The notes under the pieces: generated by a model | The model's database searches: none | What the model was told of the DNA's origin: nothing | The model's input: only the letters and a program-made list of their open reading frames with translations | Origin: Metopolophium dirhodum | Lineage: Eukaryota; Arthropoda; Insecta; Hemiptera; Aphididae | Direction of reading: 5' to 3' | Length of the DNA: 64,000 nt | NCBI RefSeq assembly: GCF_019925205.1 | Contig: NC_083564.1 | Location: forward strand, 10,049,491-10,113,490 | In this document: positions 46,914 to 59,524 of the stretch, piece by piece | How the letters are laid out: the number at the start of each line of letters is the position of its first letter | Position numbering within the stretch: position 1 is the first letter of the stretch | Program-made: the position numbers and the translations under genes

Positions 46914-47691
46914 TCAATTGGCTACTTTATCGGTGTACGTCATGTCCAGATAATATTGAAAAACATCAACTGTCCATATTCAGTGGCACAACTTCCACCC
47001 CACGATAGCCAAAGCTGCAGCACTTCTACGTCAGTCAAGCCAAACAATTTGGACAAGTCAGGCGGAGTCTGATCATCTCTAAGCATCATTCGTGAATCGT
47101 CATCCCATCGACGAGAGCACCAGTCCATAGCATCCATGATCGCGAATTTCTGCGTCCAGCTGACTGTGGTCCGGCACCAAAGCACTATTAGCCACAGAGG
47201 CCAGCATCTTACAATAAACGTCAAGCAACTCTTCCAAGTGATCGTCCCTGGTCTGGCGGTCTATGTTCAAGTACATTAAATTTATAAGATCCAGCGCCGG
47301 TGACCCGTACCAGATAGTGGCCATATCATACACCTGCAGCGCGTTCAACGGTCGGCCATCGGCTGTCATACCGGAACAATAAATTGTGACGGCCAAATTC
47401 ACCGTGGTACAGGACAGACAGCGGTTCTTCCGGTTCCATCACACGCTTCAGCGTCTTTATTACGTCAGCCAACAGTTCTGTCCGGAACTTCTGCACCTGT
47501 TTTTCATATCCACTTTTACTCTTCACCGGTTTCACACATCGTCCAACCCATTGGAAAACAGTCCTTCGAGTCCTTTGCTATTAATGTATCATTCGCCTTC
47601 TGGAGACCACTGCATTTCCACTACCTTCGCCACCAGTTCTATGAATTTTACTCAATTCACATGTTTTGCTCTATAAGACAAGCCGTGAAAC
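46914..47691 (-). pseudogene. EcKinase pseudogene, exon 2 only, multiply broken
   Basis: The acceptor (ATAG) and exon start FHGLSYRAKHVN are present at 47691. Stops follow after HVN and after SPEGE, then a frameshift after GLDDV. The best frames read KSKSGYEKQVQKFRTELLAD and LSVLYHGEFGRHNLLFRYD, another frameshift, then VYDMATIWYGSPALDL. A two-base insertion near TEY precedes VDVFQYYLDMTYTDKVAN-stop at 46914. The catalytic HGD is HGE. The closest relative is the copy at 39893-41510, and both share 3' flank (GCCAAG.TGATGGCAA.A..ATTTCAGGG at 46850 and 39870). No exon 1 lies within several hundred bases upstream. Confidence 0.88.
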
Positions 47692-47699
47692 CTATGAAA

Positions 47700-48540
47700 T
47701 TGTTTTTTTTACTAAACAGCTGAATATAAATCATAATATTATGAATATTTTAAATAATAAAATAATCATATTATAGGTACATAATGTTAATGGATAGTCG
47801 ATGCCCTAGCTAGTATGAAAATTAAGTTAATTCTAAGTGCCATTCTAGTTTATAATGTACAAATAAATAAGTAATAACATTGATTACATGCTCTACATAT
47901 AATATTTAATATATTTAATCAATGGTAATAACTAATAATAAAATAAATTCTAAATAATCTTAATATAATAGGTAACCTATTTATTTATTTCTCTTGCGTT
48001 TTTTCATCGTAGGTTTTCAAATATTTATAACAATATAATAAATAGGTAATAAAAGAATTATAAATGTCATACATTTTTATCTACATGATATCTCTAATCC
48101 AAGTAAGAAACTTACTTTCAGCTATTTACTAATTTTAATTCAATAACATTCTCTGTAATCTTCTATTACATTTTCAAATGTTGGTTATGATTTTATGAAA
48201 AGAAAAATGTTTATAAATTTCTAACTGTACATTAATTTGCACATTTTTTCGATTTTTGTGAATATTGTCAGAGTTCTAACTTCAGACAATCGTACAATCA
48301 TAAAACATTTAGATTTATGATCAACTTCATTTTTTTAGTTACTATATTAACAACTCATGTGAAATATTGTATATTTGTATCATATTTCAAGTTTTTTGAT
48401 CAAGCAAAAAATTATTTATCGGCAATAATTGAAACAAAAATTTAATTAACGAAAATGTCTCATAGTTTTAAATAGCATAGTTTTATTCGTAACTAATAAC
48501 TATTAGTATTATAAGTTAACTAGTTATGTATACATATATA
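47700..48540. other. no gene seen
   Basis: AT-rich region where the intron and exon 1 of the pseudogene would be expected; nothing recognisable. Confidence 0.4.
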
Positions 48541-48744
48541 TTATATTGATAAAGTAAAAATAAATATATTTAGATGGTCAAAATCCCGTATCTTTCGGTG
48601 GTACAGTCCTTTCTGCAGTCCACTGACCTTAAACAATGGGCAACCTAATGCATTTCCTTGACACCAGTCACCAGCTATAATAGCCATCATTATATCAACA
48701 AACTTCTCCAAACCTACGAGCACATAAAATGTATATTCGTACAA
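48541..48744 (-). pseudogene. possible further EcKinase relic
   Basis: A 67-codon frame reads LEKFVDIMMAIIAGDWCQGN, then GLYHRKIRDFDHLNIFIFTLS. KFVDIM...W recalls the exon 2 start (KFMDLVVKVKDAQW), while DFDHLNIFIFTLS recalls the exon 1 end (DFDHLVVALRTLT). The order of the two is unexpected and each match is short, so this could be chance. Confidence 0.3.
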
Positions 48745-50357
48745 TGAACTTAATTTTAAAGTTATAATTAATATTAATCTATTTCAAAACTAAGCCACTC
48801 GTGAACGAACTACTACGTTGAATAATGGAATTTGTATACAATTATTAATTATATTTTAATATTTAGGATAATATTATAATATTGTAAGTAATTTCGTTCA
48901 CATTTGATACTCTATTAGCCACTATTTGCCAATCGGAATGCAACTACAGCTAATAATATACGTAATATGAAAATGTAATATTTATTTGGTGTAGATGTAT
49001 TAATTGATTCTTTCTTAAAAAATATGAAAGGAGGTAGATAAAAATAAACTTCCTATTCGCTTGATTACACGCGTTATATTATAATTAAAGGTATGGAATA
49101 AAAAAAATACAATACAAGAAACGAGCGAGGGATTAAAATTAAATGTCAGTTCAAAGTAACGACGTTACAACAGTATAACTACGTCTCTTCACGTGCAGCA
49201 GTTGTCGCGTTGCTGCGGAAATCCTAAACTGAGTTAAATTGCAAGTGAAACCGTATAAACGTTGTACTTTATATATTGGTCAAGTGTGTTTAATATGTGC
49301 AACCATCACGTGGTTTCGGCGACTTGTGCGTTTCTCCGACGCATATACGCGAGATGGAAACTTACTGATGCGATCCAAAACATTCAATCCCATACACGAG
49401 CGTATAAATTACGCGGGTCACTGGCTTTGAGCTTTGAGTCTGTTCCACCAAGTAACGGACCTAGGTTAAATAATTATTACTGTCTTTGCGGTATTTCGTC
49501 TAGATTTTTGTAAAACGTTGATATACACTATAGGCAAGGTTTTTCCTACGGGGATTTTTTTAAATAAAACAGAGAAGTACGATTAGGTACAATGAAAATT
49601 CATCGCACGTCGTAAATGGTTTTCATTTTTCTGTGTAATTGCACACGGGAAATTTACGAGTGAAAACTTAAATGCACATAACACGCGTATATACATTATA
49701 GAAAACGGTATTTTTTAAGTCGTTTGAAATACGAGTTTTTTTCTACAAGATAGGTAATTTAGTATAAATCAACAAAATTCATTAGGTTTATGTCATAGAA
49801 TTAATTAATAAAAAAACATTTATGGTGTAAAAGAATTCGTAAAAAAAACTACAGTAAAACATTAAGTATAATATAGGTACTACAGCATATTATAACGTAT
49901 TGCATCATTACATTTTACAAGCATGTATTTTATAGTATGTGAAACTATTAAATAAAATAATAATACAACAATAATTGGTATAAAATATAAATAACCTCAT
50001 CAAATAATTTATGTGCCTATTTGACATTTTATACTGTTCACCCGCTCACATTTCTCCCCCTCTGACTTAATTAATTACGTTCTACCAAATCTAAACTTTG
50101 GTAAAATTACATATTATAACTTTATAATATATTCACGCGTTATACCTAATACGTTAAACATAACTTATAACAAATTTATTATTTCAAGACTTATAAGCTT
50201 TTCGAAATAGTAAAATAAATTGTATTTAATTTTTACAATTTCACAAAATGTATGTTATTTATAATAGATAGTTTTTATTATTTTTATAAGAGTCTAGTCC
50301 AGGGGGTGTATATCGGTAAAACAGATAAAATATCTGTACTTTACGTAAATTCTTAGA
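48745..50357. other. no gene seen; one GC-richer patch
   Basis: 49130-49520 is richer in CpG and has overlapping short plus-strand frames (49239-49430, 49262-49513) without recognisable content. The remainder is AT-rich. Confidence 0.35.
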
Positions 50358-50473
50358 CTCGTAGGCGCAAATCCAATAAAATTTCTGGAGGGGCTAACAT
50401 TTTCAACATCAATGTGGGGGGGGGGCTAATGGTATATTTGCGGGGCTAATTCCCCCTGTGATTTGCACCTGTG
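50358..50473. mobile_element. 116-bp hAT-like MITE with a G-run
   Basis: The ends CTCGTAGGCGCAAATC and, inverted, CACAGGTGCAAATC pair up. TTCTTAGA (50350-50357) and TTCTTAGT (50474-50481) flank it, an 8-bp target duplication with one change. It resembles the element at 6460-6592. Confidence 0.65.
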
Positions 50474-51117
50474 TTCTTAGTAAAATTTGTTATACATTAG
50501 ATTTGCATTTACATTCTTAGATGTAATATTGGTCCTGTTTGAAGCAGATATTACTTATTAAAAGTACATTTATAATATAATTTGCATGCATGTGACGAAT
50601 CCATAGGCGTAAATACGCATACAACAGTACCTATTAGGAAAAAAAGGCCCAGAAAAAAAATTATCATTAATTAGATAAATTGATAAATTTGATAAAAACT
50701 TTTATTTACATACTGTAATAAACAATACCTAAATAGTGTGTCAGAAAACCACTGTATCACCCTTGTTATATACTTATATCCATAGAAAACCATGTGGTTT
50801 TTTTATTTTGGTTTCTTATACTAATTGTATTAATATATTATTTTATAAGAATTAGGTAATACTTATTTAATTAAATATTACTTATTTTATTGCATGACTT
50901 TATATATTCATAGAATAGTTTTATTTTTGTTTTATGATTGTTTTATATTTTTATTTATATTTCATATTATTTTCAAAAGTTTTGAAAGTATTATATACAA
51001 CAATTCCATATAATATATTATATGATTATCTAATTTAAAATAATGTTTAGTAAACTTACCTATTGTTATTAAATAATACAAAAATTATACAAAATAAATC
51101 TAGACTTACATACTAAA
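50474..51117. other. no gene seen
   Basis: AT-rich. ATAGGCGTAAATACGC near 50605 resembles a MITE end. Confidence 0.4.
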
Positions 51118-51200
51118 TTAAAAAAAAAGTTTGTAAGTGGGTGACGATCTCCTGTACAGTATGTTACAAGTGGGTCATTGTAATAGATTTTTTGGTTAAG
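51118..51200 (-). repeat. partial inverted copy of the long-repeat terminal module
   Basis: GTAAGTGGGTGACGATCTCC, CTGTACAGTATGTTACAAGT and GGGTCATTGTAATAGATTTT match the 27880-27968 module in inverse orientation. Confidence 0.6.
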
Positions 51201-51599
51201 GAATTAATTACTTACGTGGAACCTTCTTTTAAATGTTGTTAAAATTTAAAAAATAATCAATAATATCGATAATTAGAGCATAATCATATAATATTTAGTG
51301 TTTGTTGGTAAGGGGCTTTTTTTTTCCTAGATTCATATCAGTGACCGTGGATTAGTAGCTATTGATAACGTGACCATATGAAAAAAAAAAGTAGTGGGAG
51401 AAACAATTTTGGCTTACCTTAAAATAAACAAGCCTGATAAAATGATTTAATCATTTTCATATTTTTTAGGTGAAGTTAGGAAATATTCGGGAATTGATAC
51501 CCCTAAGCACCTCCCTATTAACGCCAAATATTTCCTTACTTCACCTAAAAAATATGAACATTTTTGAATCACTTATCTTAACATTAATTTTCTAAACTT

Positions 51600-52245
51600 T
51601 TTTAAAAAGTATAATGATATGCATACCTACTTGTATCCATCAGTAAGTATTATATTGATGTAACAGAAAAATATTTATACGATGATTAGTATTGTATAAA
51701 ATTATACGTTATTGGTATTATAGTCAAGGATAGTTTACATTTAACAATGTTTTGAATTTAAAATTTCTCTTAAAACCTACTATTTATTACATGTGATTTA
51801 ATATTTATTACTAATTTAATACGGATAATCATTATAATCTTGCAGACACGCGGTCCATAAAAAATAAATATGTGAACAATTTAAAATCTGTAGCAACAGC
51901 CGTTTCAAGTTTAATAGTACAATTAAATAAACTTATGTATTAACAAATTTCTTATAATTAATTAATTAATCAACGGCATTGTCCGTTTTTTGACCACTGT
52001 GATGATTAACTGTCCCGAAAAACTTAAAACGGGACACTTTATGCCGTGTTTTTAGAAGTCTGTAAAATCAAAAACCTGTAACTAAACAAAACAATATTTT
52101 ATCATATTATATTGAGACTTAAGTTATAAACAACATAGTTTTCGTTTAGTTTTCAATAGTTTTTTTTCCGTCGAGATCCGGTGGACAATGTTGTTGCCGA
52201 TAAGAATGTGATAATATTGTGTAAAGTGAAGTTACTGTGAATTAA
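51600..52245. repeat. flank block A, copy 2
   Basis: It aligns with 45975-46180 plus 46520-46830. In copy 1 the EcKinase pseudogene follows within 100 bp; here no kinase sequence follows, so the coding unit was lost or not copied. Confidence 0.6.
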
Positions 52246-52299
52246 AATAATATGTACGAACTTCAACTTTTAGATTTTTCCTTTTAGTTACACTGTAAA

Positions 52300-52690
52300 A
52301 CCTACCTTTGTGCCAAATTCCACGTTTTTACCTATACTGGAAGTGTCTTATAATTTGGATGATTAGTCAGCGAGTCAGTGAGTCAGTAACAATATTGAAA
52401 ATTTTTTAATCATCCCATTTTGAAACGGCACAGAATTAAGGGCTCATTTTCTTATAGGACTCTAAGCTACTCGAGATTGATTTATGTTTTAAATTTCAAA
52501 AATTTATCTTAAGAGAAAACAGAGATATATGGGTTAGAAAAACTGGGAAAATTGGTTCGTGTAAAGATACACTGGCATTGCTGGAACTTGACCTGCCGTT
52601 CCCTCAAATATATAAAAATGTCATGTCACAGTGTTTGTTATTGAACTCCTCCAAAACGGCTTGACTGAAACTAAATAATGTTCCAATTAT
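52300..52690. repeat. dispersed repeat shared with 46190-46510
   Basis: Shared features are GTGCCAAATT..AC, AGTCAGCGAGTCAGTGAGTC, ATTGAAAATTTTTTAAT, TTATCTTAAG and TGGAACTTG. The last part (TTGAACTCCTCCAAAACGGC) also recurs inverted at 54130-54155. Confidence 0.55.
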
Positions 52691-52802
52691 TATTTATGTT
52701 TATTATAAATTACAATAACACACATATATATATATATATATAATAATAATAATTGTAATTATATACATTCGTATAATATATATTATTATGTATAATGTAT
52801 AA

Positions 52803-53675
52803 TCTATACTAATATATAAAGCTGTAGAGTTTGTGTGTTTGAACGCGCTAATCTCAGGAACTACTGGTTCGAATTGAAAAATTATTTTTTTGTTGGATAG
52901 TCCATTTATCGAGGAAGGCTATAGGCTATATAACATCACGCTACGACCAATTAATAGAAGTGCTCAAACCGGGGTTTTGAGATTTACGAAGGAAATATTT
53001 GTTTTTAAATAGTTGCTATTGGTTATAATAGAAATGGTATTTATTTATTATTGGTTGCTATTGGTTAATCGGGCAGATCAGGGACAAGCATGCATCAAAT
53101 CGAATTTTCGCACAATGCCTACCAGAGTGGCTGAGTTGCACTTACTGCAGTGAGTTACACCAAAAAGGAGTTGAACAATCACAATTTTTTTGTCATTTTT
53201 TATGGGCCACGAAGTGCGCAGGATCAGCTATATTATATTATATAAATTAATGTTCGTGTGCAGATCTTTGAGAAGAAGATAGGCTAATTTAAAAATGGTT
53301 AAATTTGGTTTTTTTTATTCATCGGATTTTAGTACGTTTAGATTAGGTTAGGATTATGTATAAATTGAATATATTAATCCACTGTAGGTGGAATTAAGTA
53401 AAAACGACGAACTTGGTATAACATTGATACCAACACTTTGAAGAGTTAAATCATACACTTACGTACAAACAGCACTCAGTCCGCGATCTACCACAAGTAG
53501 ATTGCCTACCTGATAATATACTGCTGCGAAACAGAATTTTTATTCCAGGCAACAGAAAAGTTAAGATCAATTTTGAAATAAATATTCACCGAATATTAAA
53601 TAACGAAAGGAACAAAATTTGAGTCATATAGAGTTGGTATATTTAACGGGCAACGAAGTGCACAGGATCAGCTAG
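52803..53675 (+). mobile_element. non-autonomous Helitron, possibly two nested or tandem ends
   Basis: The 5' end TCTATACTAATATATAAAGC, with GAACGCGCTAATCTCAGGAA and ACTACTGGTTCGAATTGAAA, is a widespread insect Helitron start. The 3' end is GGGCAACGAAGTGCACAGGA-TCAGCTAG at 53675 before a T. A second 3'-end-like string, GGCCACGAAGTGCGCAGGAT-CAGCTA, ends at about 53231. The unit may therefore be one 429-bp element followed by a second truncated element. No coding capacity. Confidence 0.7.
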
Positions 53676-53854
53676 TATATAATATATTTTGTTATATAAT
53701 AATAATGTATATATTAAAAATCTTTTTTATTCATTATTATACAATTATTATCAAGTCTGATAGAGAAAATCGTAATAAACATTTACCAGACTTGTCTACA
53801 TTTGTTCTACGACAAAAATTGTCACTATGGCATCTTACTGGAATTTTTAATGAC

Positions 53855-53967
53855 ACAAACAAATAGAAAATATTCAAATTAAAAAAAATAATATGGGTTG
53901 CTATGGGTTTAGGATTTGAGATTAATATTATTATTTTGTTTAATTTGAATATTTTCTATTTGTTTGT
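53855..53967. repeat. perfect 29-bp inverted repeat with a 55-bp loop
   Basis: Positions 53855-53883 and 53939-53967 are exact reverse complements (core ACAAACAAATAGAAAATATT). The right arm continues into an inverted Helitron-like sequence (53990-54175), which suggests an inverted duplication of an element end. Confidence 0.75.
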
Positions 53968-54179
53968 ATCCATAGCCACCATTAATAAACAAAAATGTCT
54001 ATCGTAAATCTCAAAATTCCTGTTTGAGCACCTCTGGGGGTGATCAATTTCCTTTTTAAATTAGCCTAAAATATATTCTCAGACCTACCAAATATACACA
54101 GAAAATTTGATCAAAATCGGTCGAGTTGTTTCGGAGGAGTTCAATCACTAACACTGCGACAAGACAATTTTATATAATA
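53968..54179 (-). mobile_element. inverted Helitron-related fragment
   Basis: On the minus strand it gives GTGATTGAACTCCTCCGAAA, GGTGCTCAAACAGGAATTTT and GAGATTTACGATAG. These correspond to GTGCTCAAACCGGGGTTTTG and GAGATTTACGAAGG in the Helitron at 52803. Confidence 0.5.
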
Positions 54180-55740
54180 TTAAATAATTATTTTATAAAA
54201 ATCTTTTCCCTATACATATCGTATAAATATATTAGTATTTATCAAGAATAGTTAATCGTTAGCACTTGGATATTTATATACACTTTAGGAAATTCAATAT
54301 TTTTTTAAATATGTTTTTAACTGGAATAATTTAATTTATTTTTAATTTATAAAAATTGTATTAATCTTATGAATCTTATTCTAAATTTTCTATTTTCATT
54401 TATTATTTATTATTTTCCATCAGTATGATATTTTAACCTTAGATATATTTACTTGGATATTGTATGCAGGATGTTTTGTTCTTGGATATTTTTTCCAATA
54501 CTCCAAATGATCTGCATAATTGTGATATACATATATATCTGCATATTTTTTTCTTTAATTATTAATAAGAACTTAATTATAAAACAACTATTTTTGTGTA
54601 CCTTGACTTATTTATGATATATATATATATATATATATTATATATTTATATAGTGTATAGTATTTTTAAATTACATCGATCGTAATTCATCGTTTAAGTA
54701 TTTAATTTCGTCAAAATTTGAACTTAAAATAGCAATAAAAAAACTGTGTTTGTGTATATTTTTAGATTTGTTAGTAACTGCATGGACTACTTATGAGATG
54801 TTTATTTTTACATTTAAAAAAAAAAATTTTATTTAATAAACTTGTAACTACAAAATATTTAGTACATTTTTGAGATTTTGATGAATTTTGTCAAACTATA
54901 AACTTCAAATTCTTATAGAAAAATCTTTAATTTATTTTTATAACAACATTTGCATGAGAAACCTTGTATTACATCTTCAAGTTTGTTGAGACATCTAGTG
55001 AAAATTTAAAGTATCTAGAGTTATAAGGTTTTTGGTTAAACCAAAAAAACTCAATCGATTTATTTAGTTGAAAACTGGTTTTGCGTAAAAAACGCCGTTT
55101 TTATTTTTTTTTTTTCACGATGCTTCAAAAAATAATTGTAAATTTTCTGATGTGGCCCATCAAAAATACCAACCAGATTTACTTTTATGTCATAAAAAAT
55201 GCTGACGTTTGAAATTAATTATTATTTCTACTTGAAAAAATATTTACAGACATTAAAAACACACACTATAAAGATGTGATAATCGTTTCCCTCAGAATCT
55301 AAAATCGCTATTATAAACACAAAAATATATTAGATTTTAATTGATATGGTATTACTTTTTTGTATTAAACTTTAAAAAAATCTATAATCATACAAATTTA
55401 CTTACGTTTATATTGATGTTTCATTTAATATATTTGCGTAAAAACATGACGTAATATAATAAAACAGTTTAGTGGCAGCTGTTTTCCGCTTATATAATTT
55501 GTATTATAAGTTCATAAATCACAAATGATGGTTTATTACACTTCAACTTCCTTTATCCTTGTATATAAGTGTATTTTATCTAGGTATGACTGTATAAGCT
55601 ACATACTGTAAGTACGTATTTCAACATTTAACGTAAACATTTTCGTCTATCGACAATATTGCGTGTTATTTGAACATCATACCTAGTGGTTAGTAGGTAA
55701 TAGGTACCTTCGACATTTCATTATCTGTGTCATACTTTAA
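54180..55740. repeat. flank block B, copy 2 (interrupted by the long repeat)
   Basis: 54180-54540 and 55300-55740 align with block B copy 1. The interval 54680-55300 is an inverted copy of the long repeat (CCCTCAGAATC at its right end, TTTTGCGTAAAAAACGCC inside), and copy 1 lacks it at about 43930-44040. Confidence 0.7.
54680..55300 (-). repeat. inverted copy of the long non-coding repeat family
   Basis: Read on the minus strand it starts GATTCTGAGGGAAACG and contains ACGCAAAACCAGTTTTCAAC, like ACGCAAAATCTGTTTTCGAG at 26795. It is shorter than the 26521 copy, with only one internal unit. Confidence 0.6.
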
Positions 55741-56850
55741 CATGCGTAAACCGGAATCCAATAATCTGATAAGAAAAAGAAATCGTTGATACTTGAAGGA
55801 AGTATTACGTAAGCAACATTTAACAATATTGATATTATAATATTGAGACGCTTATACAATATAATACTGTAATATTTTCCAACATAGCTATAACATTGAA
55901 TACATGGTCCATCAATAAAATCAACGTTATTATAACGTTAAATTATCTTAATTTAATATAACATTCAGCACTATTTGATTTATTAATTACATACTAAACG
56001 TCTGATCTAGGAATGATGATTTTGTTTTGACCATTCCTTGCAAAGTAATATTTCGAAAATGTATTTAGATGCTATATATCGAATAAATCATGGTAACTAC
56101 TATAATAATATACAAGATACTAGCTACAGCTTACAAGGTACACATAAATGCTGTAAGGTATGTGGAACAATTAATTGTTGTACGTTAATAAATTATTTAT
56201 GATGACCTCCATATGGACTTTACTCCTAATAAAAATAGTGTACCTACCTACTTTTATTTATTACAAAACGTAAGAGAATTAATCTCAAAGATAGCAAAAA
56301 CAAAAAAGTTTAATTAAATTTTAGTTAGAGCATAAATAACTAGTGTAATAACGTGCACAATTTTTCTAGTGTCGCGGATCCCATTATTTTTTGAATTCAA
56401 ATAGTTATCGCTGTCGAGCCGTTCTGTTATTGTGTCTTACGTGTTAAGTTGTTCATTATATAAAGTTAATCCAAGAAAAGGATAACAGAGAAGAATAGAT
56501 TTAAGGGATTTTATGGTCTTAAATGAAATAATGGGAACACATATACATTGTCATTAAGTTTAAATCTCAGTGATTAATCAAGTTCAAAGTACTGAAGCTT
56601 AATAATATTTATGAAAATAATAAATATCACAATAATATTATACAATATACCATCTATGTATTGAATTCATTTTTTTTTTTTTAATATTCTTAACCCAAAC
56701 TGCAGGTCATATAAGCTTTTCTTATACTAATTTACATAGATATACAAAAGAAATTAAATTGAAAAAATAGGTTAAGAATAAACTGTGCTTAACAGCTTAC
56801 AAAAAAAATTTAACTATTTGTATTAAATATGTTTTTATAATTTGGTCCTC
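55741..56850. other. no gene seen
   Basis: AT-rich, nothing supported. Confidence 0.4.
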
Positions 56851-56852
56851 CA

Positions 56853-56927
56853 GACAAATTAGATGGAGTATTCCAGTTAGCAATTGAGGAGGCTTATAAT
56901 ATTGAGTATAAAAAATTGTTAATGTAA
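56853..56927 (+). other. possible short terminal exon
   Basis: After CCTCCAG at 56846-56852, an acceptor-like site, an open stretch reads DKLDGVFQLAIEEAYNIEYK then KLLM and ends in TAA. Its composition looks protein-like compared with the surroundings, but there is no upstream exon or known family. It may be chance. Confidence 0.2.
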
Positions 56928-59524
56928 TTGATTTGTATTTAAACATCTTATAAAAATTATATAACTATTTATCATCAGTTAAAGTACCCACAAGGAATAA
57001 GAACATAATAATAATGAATCATAAATTAATCAAAACTTTTCAATATTTTTTCAAATGTAAACACTAATGCACTTAATTAGCTAAAATATATTTTGTTTGT
57101 GTTAAAATAGATTTCAGTAGGTTAATGTAATTGTTCATATATAACGTATTCATTATACTTTTTAGTTGCCGGTATATTGCTAATTTTATACCAATATTTA
57201 ATGAACTTTAAAAGTTTAAAATACGTACCTACTATAAAATATTCAAAAAAGTTTGAATTAAAAATATTGTATAAAAATATATGAAATATAATTAATAATA
57301 TTCATAAAATTAGATGTACGTTTATACAAACAAAACAAATTATGTGGGTACCTAAATAAATTACATATTTTTTTTTAGTAAACATTTTTTCTTAAAATAA
57401 AATGTTTTGAACAAGTGTCATACACTAATAAATTTTAAACGTGGTAGCTGATGAAAAATAAAATAGTTTTAATGTCAATTATTATATTATAAACAATTAT
57501 ATTTTAGCCTTTAGCGTAAAATGCCATTCATCCACAAATTGTGATTAATTTTTATGTTCCTAAATATGTTAAATGTAATTTACACTGCGCATTATAATGA
57601 CACATTGTTGAACATACTATTTTAAATAAGGTAATTTGTGAAAAATGAATTTATTTTAAACAATTTCAATTACGTTTTTGTTTCTTTTACTAGTGGACAA
57701 AAAGCTCTTAGGTGGAAACAACATTTTAGATTTAATATTATTTCAAATTAATTTTACATATGAAACAACTTCGTCATAAATCTGTGTAAACGTTATTATA
57801 ATATTATATTAAAACGGTTATATGTATCCATTTTTATTATTTTACATAATATCATTGTATAAATATTGTAACACTCGTGTCTTAAGCAGTTATATTTATG
57901 TGTTTTGATGACATACAATATTTTATATAATAATATTATTATAATTTTGTTTTAGGGTACATGGTTTAAATTAAACTGTCAGAAAAAAATAATTTACTAT
58001 TAATTATAATATTCATATGGACAGGGATCAATGATAATAATACTAATTCGTATTATCTAAGTATAAAAATGTTCATGAATGAAAGTATTAGTTATTAGTA
58101 TCAGTATTTGGCGTTCATTACGTTATTATTACGCGTTCATAGCGTTTATTAAAATATGTCGGTTATTAAATAACACGTATGCCGTATCTAACACGCATTA
58201 TGTTTAATAATGAAGAAATACCTGAATCTGACACTAGACGGGCCATACACAGCCCTGTGGAAGTTTTAAATTGTTCAGAGTTCAGATTAAACAATTACGA
58301 ATCTAGCGAATACCGCTAATTAATCTAAACGATTAACGCAAATCATCGAATAACCCACTAGTTCAGCATTTAGTGAATTAGGTAATAATATTTTCTTGGA
58401 AATCGTTTTTTTTCTATTTCTATTTTCTATTTTAATGAATTTACCATCAATGTAATGTAATATAGTGATCTATCACTAAATCTATAAGACACGAAACTTA
58501 TTATAGAAAAAACAATTAATCGCCAATGGTCGGCAAACGACGAAAGTACAATCTATATATGTATTCTATCTTGTGCAAAAAACCATGGAAAATATAACTA
58601 ACTGTGCGAAATTGAATATGTACATACTGGTTATATTATCGTGTTGACCTCACCGTTAAAATAGATGCAATTTTTATGCATGGATGTAAGCAAGGTGATA
58701 TGATACTGGTATTGTATACTATGAACAAAAGATCTAAAATTAATAGTTTTTTTAATAATATCTGTTTTGAATAATATACATTTTTAAAATAATCTACGAA
58801 AAGTTAAAAAAAAAAAAACAATTGTTATACCTTTGTACGAACAATAATTATTATAACTGATAATACACAATATACTGACTATACAAGAGATTCACTAAAT
58901 AAATAGAAGGTTGGTTTTAAACTACCAGTCCAAGATTGTTATGAAAAAGACCTTGGGATTTTATTACAACATTTGAAAGTTTTAAAGTTGCAAAGGTAAT
59001 GTTAATCTTTAAACTGATACCTTACAGTTGTTAACTGTTGTCTTAAAAAAAAATTTGAGTACAATAACGGAATACATCCTACTTGATAATAATATCGAGT
59101 ACGGGCAATTAGTTATAATTTTATGCACAAACTTTGTTTAGCCCACAGGCTTTAAAACGTGTTCAAACGTGAGATGTCGGTATACAGCAAAATAAGTATT
59201 TAAAAAACAGTATACAACAAAACAAACGAAAACTCCAATAACTATACCATTCTACTTTCAAACAGTTTTAGGTTTTATTATCTTTACAATGAAAATAATT
59301 GAGTTTCATATTTATTTTTATAAAAGATTTGTTTTAATGGCCTTGAATTATATTTTATACTATTATTATTATTTGTTACAATATTATTTTTATTTTTACA
59401 AGTAATAAACAGTCTGTATCACAATGAGAATATGTGATAAAAGTTACAATTACCTGGTCATGAGAATTTTGTTGACACCAATTTATGACACTTTCTGTTT
59501 GTTTGTTGGTTAATTTAATTTAAT
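56928..59524. other. no gene seen
   Basis: About 2.6 kb of AT-rich DNA, with no frames of note and no recognised element. Confidence 0.4.

Noticed and set aside
49239..49513. Small gene in the CpG-richer patch
   Set aside because: Two overlapping frames in different phases, neither with recognisable content, splice sites or a neighbouring exon.
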